Of a stretch of 32,822 nucleotides of DNA, positions 1 to 6,841 are shown in pieces. Both the position numbers and the translations under genes were made by a program. Below the pieces are notes generated by a model. The model saw only the letters and a program-made list of their open reading frames with translations. It had not been told where the DNA came from and ran no database searches. The stretch is from Bacteroidaceae bacterium (GTDB lineage Bacteria > Bacteroidota > Bacteroidia > Bacteroidales > Bacteroidaceae), in the NCBI GenBank assembly GCA_017962495.1, contig JAGCVH010000055.1:1-32822 (forward strand), written 5' to 3'. Positions within the stretch are counted from its first letter, which is position 1; each line of letters opens with the position of its first letter.

Positions 1-433
1 AATCGAGTTCGATGTCGATTAGTTCCTCAGGTTCCTCCTCTTCGAGACGGAAGGGAACGATGCCACCCTGTCGGCTGGTGACTTGAGCAATCTCTACGGG
101 TGCCCATCCCGACTGAATAATTTCGAGATGTCGGGCTGCAGCTCGGCTGAGGTCGATGGTGAAGCGCTTGGAGTAGGGACCTCGGTCGGTAACTTGCACG
201 ATGACAGCTTTGCCGTTGCGAGGGTTAGTAACCTTGAGCCATGTACCCAAGGCATAACGACGGTGGGCACAAGTGAAGCTATCCTTATGATAGCGGATGC
301 CGTTGGCCATGAGTCGGCCATGAAAGCGATCGTGATAATAGGAAGCTACGCCACGTTCGGCTCGCAGACCAACACAGAGGCCCGAAAGCAGAGCAAAGAG
401 CATTGCCCAGAGTATAATTCTTGTGCTTTTCAT
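1..433 (-). CDS. rlpA: RlpA-like double-psi beta-barrel protein, C-terminus cut by window edge
   Basis: Reading the minus strand from the ATG at 433 gives an open frame to the window edge (144 codons). It has a hydrophobic signal peptide (MKSTRIILWAMLFALLSG) and then RlpA signatures in order: GVASYY, FHGRLMANG, TCAHRRYALGT, LKVTNPRNGK, VTDRGPY and IDLSRAAA. RlpA proteins are envelope proteins with a DPBB fold; some are lytic transglycosylases acting on peptidoglycan stripped of stem peptides. The His of CAH and the Asp of TDRGP are present, but the residue after MANG, usually Glu in active enzymes as I recall the family, is Ile. The start is supported by a consensus promoter just upstream. 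An acidic stretch (EEEEPEE) follows the domain before the edge. Identity as RlpA-like is secure; enzymatic activity is not. Confidence 0.88.
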   Translation of the reverse strand, partial: MKSTRIILWAMLFALLSGLCVGLRAERGVASYYHDRFHGRLMANGIRYHKDSFTCAHRRYALGTWLKVTNPRNGKAVIVQVTDRGPYSKRFTIDLSRAAARHLEIIQSGWAPVEIAQVTSRQGGIVPFRLEEEEPEELIDIELD

Positions 434-446
434 GCGTTTATCGGGA

Positions 447-478
447 CAAAGATAGTGCAAACCGAGTGAAATACCAAA
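447..478 (-). promoter_or_regulatory. Bacteroidota-type promoter for the rlpA-like gene
   Basis: On the minus strand TTTG (478-475), a 20-nt spacer and TATCTTTG (454-447) match the Bacteroidota consensus TTTG-N19/20-TAnnTTTG exactly. Transcription would start about 7 nt before the ATG at 433, giving a very short leader. Confidence 0.75.
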
Positions 479-760
479 TTTAAAGCGATATAATGCATTC
501 AAAAGGGCAAAAGGACAGGCTTGCATGCCCGTTTGCCTTTGGAATACATCAGACCGATAGGTCGAATAGCAGGGCTATGTTGCTTAAAGAATGGCATTTC
601 CGAGGTGCAGCCTATTTTCGCGTTAAGCAGAGATAAATCAAACCGAGGTTTGGCCTATGTTGAGATGCCTGGAAGCCCCAAAGATTAGAATTATTTCATA
701 ATTCTGAATGTCTAAAGTGAATAAATACGATTACACAACTCATTATTCATAATTATTTTG
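479..760. other. Intergenic stretch with no recognised gene
   Basis: This is the body of the roughly 385-bp gap between the divergent rlpA-like gene and the polysaccharide export gene. I see no convincing coding frame. It holds a small inverted repeat, CAAACC-GA-GGTTTG (639-652), and three look-alike cores of the form (G/C)CTATnTT near 574, 611 and 654. A weak imperfect hairpin lies at about 504-541. Function unknown. Confidence 0.4.
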
Positions 761-768
761 TATCTTTG
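761..768 (+). promoter_or_regulatory. Candidate -7 element of the export operon
   Basis: TATCTTTG at 761-768 matches the Bacteroidota -7 consensus and lies 51 nt before the ATG at 820. No TTTG is found at the expected -33 distance, so this is a partial promoter match. Confidence 0.5.
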
Positions 769-819
769 CATGCATTTTAGCGCACAAAGAGTAAGAGTTA
801 AAGTATAAATAAGCAAAAT

Positions 820-1653
820 ATGAGAAAAATCGTTTACGTTTTGGGTCTGCTGACATTGGTAATGTTGGCGATGTGCACCACGTCGTGCATCTCTACGCAG
901 AAGATTGTCTATCTGCAGGGTGCCGACACGATGTATGCCGTTCCTCAGCAGATACAGCAGGCTTTCGAGCTTGAGATTCAGCCCGACGACGAACTGGCCA
1001 TTTCGGTCAGCAGCCGGTTCCCTGAGGCTATTGCAAAGTTCAATAACAATACCCTGATTGGTGGTGGCACCAACAGCATGACGGGTAGCAACACTGCTAA
1101 CACTACTTCGCGTGTGGCTTACTTCCTTGTGGACAAGGAGGGTAACATTGAGTTCCCCGTCTTCGGTACCATCAACACCCGCAACAAGACTTGCAAGCAA
1201 CTGGCTCTCGAACTGCAGCAGAGGTTCCAAACCAATGATGTGGAAAAGATTAAGGATGCCGTAGTCAACGTGAAGGTAATGTCGTTCAAGGTTACCGTGC
1301 TGGGCGATGTGAAGAACCCGGGTACGCAGACCTTCCAAGGCGAGCGCCTGACACTGCTCGAGGCTATAGGTAAGGCCGGTGACATGAATGGTTCCGCCCT
1401 GCGCGAGCATGTGCTGGTTGTTCGTGAGATTGGCGACAAGCGTGTGACCTACGATGTCGATGTGCGCGACCCGCAGCAGGTATTCGATTCTCCTGCCTAT
1501 TATCTGCAGCAGAACGATATCATCTACGTGCAGCCCAACAAGAGTGTGCGCGTGAAGGGTTCTACGGGTTACACCTTGCTCTCTGTGCTGGCTACAGCCG
1601 TGAGCGTGCTTGTAAGTGTGGTTTCGTTGGTTATTGCGCTTACGAAGAAGTAA
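820..1653 (+). CDS. Polysaccharide export protein, Wza type lipoprotein
   Basis: A 277-residue protein of the Wza/polysaccharide biosynthesis-export family, which forms the outer-membrane exit pore for capsule or exopolysaccharide. The N-terminus is a lipoprotein-like signal (hydrophobic stretch ending TTSC, a slightly non-canonical lipobox). The Poly_export domain covers about residues 50-145 (starting near LEIQPDDELAI) and an SLBB-type domain follows at about 150-245 (VTVLGDVKNPGT, ERLTLLEAIGKAG). The C-terminus is a hydrophobic helix (about 250-274) followed by KK, as in Bacteroidota homologues. It sits 60 bp upstream of the Wzc-type kinase, the usual partner, and the two are probably cotranscribed. 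No glycosyltransferase or flippase genes follow, so which polysaccharide is exported cannot be told from this window. Confidence 0.92.
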   Translation: MRKIVYVLGLLTLVMLAMCTTSCISTQKIVYLQGADTMYAVPQQIQQAFELEIQPDDELAISVSSRFPEAIAKFNNNTLIGGGTNSMTGSNTANTTSRVAYFLVDKEGNIEFPVFGTINTRNKTCKQLALELQQRFQTNDVEKIKDAVVNVKVMSFKVTVLGDVKNPGTQTFQGERLTLLEAIGKAGDMNGSALREHVLVVREIGDKRVTYDVDVRDPQQVFDSPAYYLQQNDIIYVQPNKSVRVKGSTGYTLLSVLATAVSVLVSVVSLVIALTKK

Positions 1654-1661
1654 AGGACCTT

Positions 1662-1697
1662 CCCTTAAAGGGTTTACTATTTATCATTTACTATTTG
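1662..1697. repeat. Short repeat-rich spacer between export gene and kinase
   Basis: The spacer contains a perfect palindrome around CCCTTAAAGGG (1662-1672), then TTTACTATTT twice (1673-1682 and 1687-1696) separated by ATCA. The palindrome core is the same as in the ends of the 87-bp inverted-repeat insertion in queA. It may be a relic of a dispersed repeat; this is inference. Confidence 0.5.
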
Positions 1698-1713
1698 AGA
1701 ATAGAAAAGGATT

Positions 1714-4128
1714 ATGGATAATACAACAAACCAAAGTTTGAAGCAGGCTCAGGTAAACGACGATATGCTGTCGTTGCGCGAGATTCTGGACATGGTGCTG
1801 AGCAACTGGAAGTGGTTCCTGATGTCAGCTATCGTGTGTCTGGCCATTGCCCGCATTTACCTGGCCACGAAGCCTAACATCTATCAGCGTCAGGCTGTGA
1901 TGTTGGTAAAGGATGATGCCGGAACGGGTGGTAGTCGTAGGGCTGTAGGTACTGATGCGTTGATGCAGTTGAATGGCGTTATGACGGGAAGTTCCGTAAA
2001 GAACGAAGTGTACATCCTGCGTAGCCACATGCTCATGAAGGAGGTTGTGCGTAAGCTTCACCTCGATGTGCTTTATACCCAGAAGCACCGTCTGCAGGAC
2101 GTGTCGCTTTACGATGTTAAGCCCTTCTCCATCCAGTTCCAGGAGAGTGAAGACTCGGTCATCGTGGCTTCGTTCAACGTAGAAGTGTTGAATAAGAGCG
2201 AGTGTAAGCTCAACAATATCGTGACTCGCAATGGTGAGGTGGACTACAATAAGATCGTGCGCTTCGGCCAGATGGTAAAGACTCCGGTGGGCAAACTGAT
2301 TATTGTGCCCGTGCCTGAGTATCTGGAGAAGTTCGAGGGCAAGACCATTGCAGTGACTCACCTCGACATAGAGCGTGCTGCCAATATGATTGGTGCCCGC
2401 ATCTCGGCAGGTGAGGTTGACCGCGAGAGTACGCTGGTTCGCATTGTCTGCACCGACACCAACATCCAGCGTGCCGACGACATCCTGGCTGCCCTGCTCG
2501 AAGCATACAAGCGTAGCATCATTCAGGACAAGAACCTGCTGGCACAAAGCACGGCAGACTTCATCGACGAGCGTATCAAGATTATCAGTAAGGACTTGAG
2601 CCGCGTGGAAGGTGAAATGGCTTCGTTTAAGCAAAGGAACAATCTGGTTGACCTGTCGCAGAATGCCCAGAACTATCTGGCACAAAGTAACACGGCTCGC
2701 CAGCGCACCATCCAACTGCAGGCTCAGCAGGCCAGCATCTCGTATCTGCTCAACCATCTGCGCAGTTCGAGTCAGGGTAATACCCTTATTCCCATGCTTG
2801 GTGGCCTTACCGATGCCGGTGTGCAAAGCCAGATTCAGCGCTACAACGACCTGATGCTGCAGCGTAACCACTTAGTGGAGAATGCAGGCGAAGGTTCGTC
2901 GAGCATTAAGGAAATGGATGCCAACCTGCGCCAGATGAAGCAGGCCGTCATTGCTTCGGTGCAAGGCTATAAGGCTTCGGTTGACCTGCAAACCCGTCAG
3001 GCTCAGACTGAAGAGCAGAACCTGCAAGGTAGCTTGGCAACAGTTCCCCAGAAGGAAAAGGAGATTATCGACATCAACCGCCAGCAGAGCATTAAGGAGA
3101 CGCTGTACACCTACTTGCTGAACAAACGTGAGGAAACAGCCCTGCAACTGGCCATTCAGGAAGCAAACATCCGCGTGGTAGAACAACCCTTCGGAAGCCT
3201 GAACCCCATAGCTCCGCGTCGCATGGTCATCAACTGTGCCGCTTTGCTTATCGGTCTGTTGCTGCCCTTCGTTGTACTTTATCTCATCAACTTGCTGAAC
3301 ATGGGCGTACGTGGTCGCAAGGATGTGGAGACATACACCAGCATTCCTGTCATCGGCGAAATTCCTCGTGTCAAGCATGACAAGAAGGACACCAATGTGG
3401 TTGTCGATGAACAGAGCAACGATGCTGTCAGCGAAGCTTTCCGTATGTTGCGCTTCAACCTTACTTTCGTCAATAAGGATGCGCGTGTGATCATGTTCAC
3501 CAGTACCATGCCAGGTGAAGGTAAGACCTTTGTAAGCCGCAACTATGCTTATACTTTGTCGCTGATGGGCAAGAAGGTAATCCTGGTGGATGCCGATATC
3601 CGTAAGCGCACGCAGTCGTCGCTCTATGGCGTACAGCGCAAGGCAGGCTTGACTTCGTATCTGAGTGGTACGGTAGAGAATCTGGAAGAAATGATTATCC
3701 GTGGTGATGACCAGAACAAGGTAGATATCCTGCCTGCTGGCGTTCTGCCTCCTAACCCTGCCGAGTTGCTCATGAGCGAGCGCCTGGAGACCTTGATTAC
3801 GGAACTGAAGAAGACGTATGACTACATCGTCATCGATAATGTTCCTGCCCAGGTAGTTGCTGACGCTGGTATCGTTAACCGCGTGGCCGACTGCACCATC
3901 TATGTGGTACGCGACCATAAGCTCGACCGTCGTTATCTGCCCGAGCTCGAGCGCCTGTATCAGGAGAAGAAGTTCAATAACTTGTGCGTCCTGATCAATG
4001 ACTCTAAGCTTGAGAAGAAGCGTTACGGTTATGGCTATGGCTATGGCCGATATGGTTACGGCTATGGTTACGGTAACGACAAGAAGAAAAAGCGCTTTAG
4101 CTTAGAAACGCTTAAGAATAAAGTCTGA
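1714..4128 (+). CDS. Wzc-type bacterial tyrosine kinase / chain-length regulator
   Basis: An 804-residue inner-membrane polysaccharide copolymerase fused to a BY-kinase. The N-terminal Wzz domain starts with a membrane helix at about residues 31-50. A long periplasmic, partly coiled-coil region runs to about 490, and a second helix lies at about 508-530. The cytoplasmic kinase follows: Walker A at 600-605 (PGEGKT, Lys604), Walker A' at 624-628 (LVDAD) and Walker B at 705-708 (IVID). The tail at 770-787 alternates Tyr and Gly with eight tyrosines (771, 773, 775, 777, 780, 782, 784, 786), the expected autophosphorylation cluster, followed by a Lys-rich end. Wzc autophosphorylation cycles control polymer assembly with the Wza partner encoded just upstream. 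A strong terminator follows. Length and motif order are normal for the family. Confidence 0.95.
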   Translation: MDNTTNQSLKQAQVNDDMLSLREILDMVLSNWKWFLMSAIVCLAIARIYLATKPNIYQRQAVMLVKDDAGTGGSRRAVGTDALMQLNGVMTGSSVKNEVYILRSHMLMKEVVRKLHLDVLYTQKHRLQDVSLYDVKPFSIQFQESEDSVIVASFNVEVLNKSECKLNNIVTRNGEVDYNKIVRFGQMVKTPVGKLIIVPVPEYLEKFEGKTIAVTHLDIERAANMIGARISAGEVDRESTLVRIVCTDTNIQRADDILAALLEAYKRSIIQDKNLLAQSTADFIDERIKIISKDLSRVEGEMASFKQRNNLVDLSQNAQNYLAQSNTARQRTIQLQAQQASISYLLNHLRSSSQGNTLIPMLGGLTDAGVQSQIQRYNDLMLQRNHLVENAGEGSSSIKEMDANLRQMKQAVIASVQGYKASVDLQTRQAQTEEQNLQGSLATVPQKEKEIIDINRQQSIKETLYTYLLNKREETALQLAIQEANIRVVEQPFGSLNPIAPRRMVINCAALLIGLLLPFVVLYLINLLNMGVRGRKDVETYTSIPVIGEIPRVKHDKKDTNVVVDEQSNDAVSEAFRMLRFNLTFVNKDARVIMFTSTMPGEGKTFVSRNYAYTLSLMGKKVILVDADIRKRTQSSLYGVQRKAGLTSYLSGTVENLEEMIIRGDDQNKVDILPAGVLPPNPAELLMSERLETLITELKKTYDYIVIDNVPAQVVADAGIVNRVADCTIYVVRDHKLDRRYLPELERLYQEKKFNNLCVLINDSKLEKKRYGYGYGYGRYGYGYGYGNDKKKKRFSLETLKNKV

Positions 4129-4151
4129 AAGGTAAAGGCCCTAAAGATAGG

Positions 4152-4189
4152 GGAAGCCCGCTCATGTATGTGAGTGGGCTTCCTTTTTT
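4152..4189 (+). terminator. Intrinsic terminator of the export/kinase operon
   Basis: A 13-bp stem (4152-4164 with 4171-4183, one G-T pair) with a 6-nt loop is followed directly by six Ts. It closes the plus-strand operon 23 bp after the kinase stop. Confidence 0.9.
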
Positions 4190-4231
4190 AGTTGCAATGA
4201 TGTTGCAACGTACTGAACAAGGGAGAAAGAA

Positions 4232-4257
4232 GAAGCCCGCTCGGTTGAGCGGGCTTC
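4232..4257 (-). terminator. Terminator of the met-zincin gene
   Basis: A perfect 11-bp stem (GAAGCCCGCTC, 4232-4242, with 4247-4257) and 4-nt loop is followed on the minus strand by a T-rich stretch. It lies 31 bp beyond the stop of the minus-strand protease gene. The stem is nearly the same as in the plus-strand terminator 80 bp away. Confidence 0.8.
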
Positions 4258-4288
4258 CTTGTCTTAGGCTTTCGACTTCTGGCCTTCG

Positions 4289-6715
4289 TTACTTGATGAC
4301 GAGGATTCGGTCGATAGTGTCCTTCAGAGCCTGGGCATGAGGCGTAGTGCCTGAAGCCAATTGGCGTTGAAGCTGCTTGAGTGCCTGCAGGGCATAGGGA
4401 CGAATCTTGGGATTGTCGGTTTGTATGCGTCCGATGAGGTTGTTGACGTACTGAACCTGCAAGGTCTGTCGGTAGGGTGAGAGGCCACGCTGATTGACGT
4501 CCTTCATAATCATACGGCTGAGGTCGGCCAGATATTCATCAGCCTTGTATAAGTCATTAAGGCTTCCGAGGCGACCCATCAGGCGCGATACACCGTTTGT
4601 TGCGACAGCGCTCGTGAGGGTGCTGGGGTCGGCAGCCAGACGCTTAGCATACGACATGTCGCGCAACCAGGTAGGCTCTGTCAGGATGTTTTGTTCAACG
4701 AACTTCATGGCCTTAAGCTGCTTTTCGCGAGGTTGTGGACGATAGACGTCGCCCGACTCGTTGTTCGTCTTGAAGTTCTCCAGCTGACCGCCGATGTTGT
4801 TAATTACGTGGCCGCAGTAGCGCATGAACTGGTTGCGAATCTGGCCGTACATCGTCTCCAGGTTCTCATTATAGATGTCGTCCTCAGCATGAGTCCATGC
4901 GGGCAGGTTCTGCAGTTCGCGCTTCAGGTTCATGATACCGTATTCACTTGCCCTCATGGCATCGTCGCCCAGGTCCTCGGTCTGTCGGCGTGGGTCGTCC
5001 TGACTGGTCTCGCCGTCACCCCACCACAGGCGTGGTCTGTTCTTCACATTCTCCTTCACGAACAAGCTCTGCAGAGCCTTGTAGTCCTCGTCCGGAGTCT
5101 CGGCATCCAGCATGGGCGTGTAGCCCCACTCAATAGCCCAGCAGTCATAGTCGTTGATGCGGGGGAATATCTCGTTTTGGCTCATTCCGTCGCCCGGTTG
5201 AGCTACATAGTTGAAGCGTGCATAGTCCATGATAGAGGGCGTATGTCCGTGTTCTGCCACCCATGCTTTGTCGCGCAGTTTCTCCACAGGCACGGAGCTC
5301 GAAGCCCCAAAGTTGTGGCGCAGACCCAGCGTATGGCCCACCTCATGACTGCTGACGAAGCGGATGAGCTGTCCCATCAGTTCCTCGTCGTAATGCATCT
5401 TGCGGGCAGCCTCGTCAATGGTGCTGGCCTGTACCATATACCAGTCATGAACCAGTGACATTACATTGTGGTACCAGCAGATGTGGCTCTCCAGAATCTC
5501 GCCCGTGCGAGGGTCGCTTACATGAGGTCCGTAGGCATTGGCGATAGGAGAGGCCAGATAGCGAATCATGCTATAGCGTGCGTCCTCCATCGACATGATG
5601 CTGTCCTCGCCTTCAGGCCACTCGAGGGCATAGATGGCATTCTTGAAGCCAGCCTTCTCAAAGGCTTTCTGCCAGTCGTTCACGCCTGCGATGAGGTACT
5701 TGCGCCATTGTTTTGGTGTGGCAGGGTCGATGTAATAGACGATGGGCTTAATGGGTTCCACGAGTTCGCCTTGACGCATCTTCTCCACATCCTCGGGCTT
5801 CGGCTCCAGACGCCAGCGACTGATGAACACCTTCTGCTTGACGCGCTGCTGGTCGTCGGCATAGCTGTTGTAACCGTGTGTGAAGAATCCCACGCGTGGG
5901 TCGTAGTATCGTGGCTTCATCGGATCGGAGGGAAGCAGCACGAGTGACAGGTTGATGCCGAAGGTGGCCTTGCCTGTACTGCGTGCAGACGCCAGTGAAG
6001 TGCCGGTGGAGTTATAAGTCTTCACCATGCGAACCTCGGTGTTCAGGGGGAAGGTCTTAATATCCTCGATGTACGACAATGGGGGCATCATGCCTGCCAG
6101 TCCAAAGCTGGTCTTCTCCGAACGGCCGAGTCCCGTCGTTGGGTTGTCCTCGTTCAGGAAGGCGTTCACCTTTATCTTGTAGAGGCTGTCCTTATGGCTT
6201 TCAATCTTGAAAGCTGCGATGATGGGGTTCTCATTCGATACCGTGATGGCCTTGTTGATATTCTGTGCCGTGTCGCTCACATTGACGAAGAGTCGCACAC
6301 GCATAAGCAACTGGTTGTCTACGCCCGGCTGGAAGTACACCGTCTGCTGGTTAATCATCTCGCCACCGAACTTTCCACTGCCGGCAGGCGTAGAGGTGTA
6401 GCGTGTGGTAGTCAGGAAGTCGCGACCGATGAGTGAGTCAGGGATGAAGAAGAACCAATCGTTCTCCACCTTCTGCACTTGGAACATGCCCTTGCGGTCC
6501 ACTGATGGTTTGGGAGCAGGCTTCTGCTGTGGGGCGGCAGGTTGCTGTTGCTTCTTCTTTTTCTTGAAGATGCCCAGCACCTTCTTCTGCTTCTTGTCGT
6601 TTTGGCTCTTTTGAGCCTGTTCTTGCTTCGGCTTGTCTGCCGACTTTTTCTTCTTCGCTTCAGCCGTCGGGCTTATGAGCGCGAAGGCCAGCATGATAAT
6701 AAGTAATTTTCTCAT
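4289..6715 (-). CDS. Secreted zinc metalloprotease, met-zincin with DUF5117/DUF5118-type regions
   Basis: The ATG at 6715 is preferred over one 16 codons upstream (6763) because it begins a clean signal peptide (MRKLLIIMLAFALISPTAEA); this gives 808 residues, normal for the family. A Lys/Gln-rich low-complexity linker follows (about 20-70), then DUF5118-like and DUF5117-like regions (about 75-310) and a met-zincin catalytic domain. The zinc motif is HEVGHTLGLRH with His457, Glu458, His461 and His467, the full HExxHxxGxxH pattern; SIMDY further on would be the Met-turn. These are envelope-associated zinc peptidases common in Bacteroidota with unknown substrates. The gene lies 49 bp downstream of queA on the same strand and shows no clear promoter, so cotranscription through the palindrome array is likely. 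Confidence 0.9.
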   Translation of the reverse strand: MRKLLIIMLAFALISPTAEAKKKKSADKPKQEQAQKSQNDKKQKKVLGIFKKKKKQQQPAAPQQKPAPKPSVDRKGMFQVQKVENDWFFFIPDSLIGRDFLTTTRYTSTPAGSGKFGGEMINQQTVYFQPGVDNQLLMRVRLFVNVSDTAQNINKAITVSNENPIIAAFKIESHKDSLYKIKVNAFLNEDNPTTGLGRSEKTSFGLAGMMPPLSYIEDIKTFPLNTEVRMVKTYNSTGTSLASARSTGKATFGINLSLVLLPSDPMKPRYYDPRVGFFTHGYNSYADDQQRVKQKVFISRWRLEPKPEDVEKMRQGELVEPIKPIVYYIDPATPKQWRKYLIAGVNDWQKAFEKAGFKNAIYALEWPEGEDSIMSMEDARYSMIRYLASPIANAYGPHVSDPRTGEILESHICWYHNVMSLVHDWYMVQASTIDEAARKMHYDEELMGQLIRFVSSHEVGHTLGLRHNFGASSSVPVEKLRDKAWVAEHGHTPSIMDYARFNYVAQPGDGMSQNEIFPRINDYDCWAIEWGYTPMLDAETPDEDYKALQSLFVKENVKNRPRLWWGDGETSQDDPRRQTEDLGDDAMRASEYGIMNLKRELQNLPAWTHAEDDIYNENLETMYGQIRNQFMRYCGHVINNIGGQLENFKTNNESGDVYRPQPREKQLKAMKFVEQNILTEPTWLRDMSYAKRLAADPSTLTSAVATNGVSRLMGRLGSLNDLYKADEYLADLSRMIMKDVNQRGLSPYRQTLQVQYVNNLIGRIQTDNPKIRPYALQALKQLQRQLASGTTPHAQALKDTIDRILVIK

Positions 6716-6757
6716 ATTGATAATATTAAGAGGGTTGTTCCTATATGTCTTGTCGAC

Positions 6758-6841
6758 TGCCATACTATGGCAGTACTTTCTGCCATACTATGGCACTGTC
6801 CTCTGCCATACTATGGCAGTCATCACTGCCATATTGTGGCA
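6758..6841. repeat. Four palindromes at an exact 23-bp period
   Basis: The 15-bp palindrome TGCCATA-C-TATGGCA occurs at 6758-6772, 6781-6795 and 6804-6818, and a variant (TGCCATATTGTGGCA) at 6827-6841. Start-to-start distance is exactly 23 bp each time, while the 8-bp spacers (GTACTTTC, CTGTCCTC, GTCATCAC) are unrelated. In three copies the palindrome extends outward to CTGCCA/TGGCAG. The array covers the last 25 codons of queA and the start of the gap before the met-zincin gene. I do not recognise the repeat. It could be an operator cluster or a REP-like element. Confidence 0.9.

Noticed and set aside
83-469. Plus-strand open frame of 128 codons at the window start
   Set aside because: It is antisense to the RlpA-like gene, which has a consensus promoter, signal peptide and conserved motifs.
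712-1410. Minus-strand open frame of 232 codons opposite the polysaccharide export gene
   Set aside because: Shadow of a well-supported gene and overlapping its promoter region; no domain recognised.
1825-3918. Two long minus-strand open frames of 348 codons each opposite the tyrosine kinase gene
   Set aside because: They lie wholly antisense to a gene with complete family motifs, their translations show no recognisable domain, and long antisense frames are common opposite genes with this codon bias.
4691-5947. Plus-strand open frames of 255 and 159 codons opposite the met-zincin gene
   Set aside because: The met-zincin is fully supported on the minus strand; these translations resemble no family and have no promoter or start context.
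6758-6841. CRISPR array
   Set aside because: Repeats are 15 bp with 8-bp spacers, far too short for CRISPR, and there are no cas genes. The same applies to 19100-19205.
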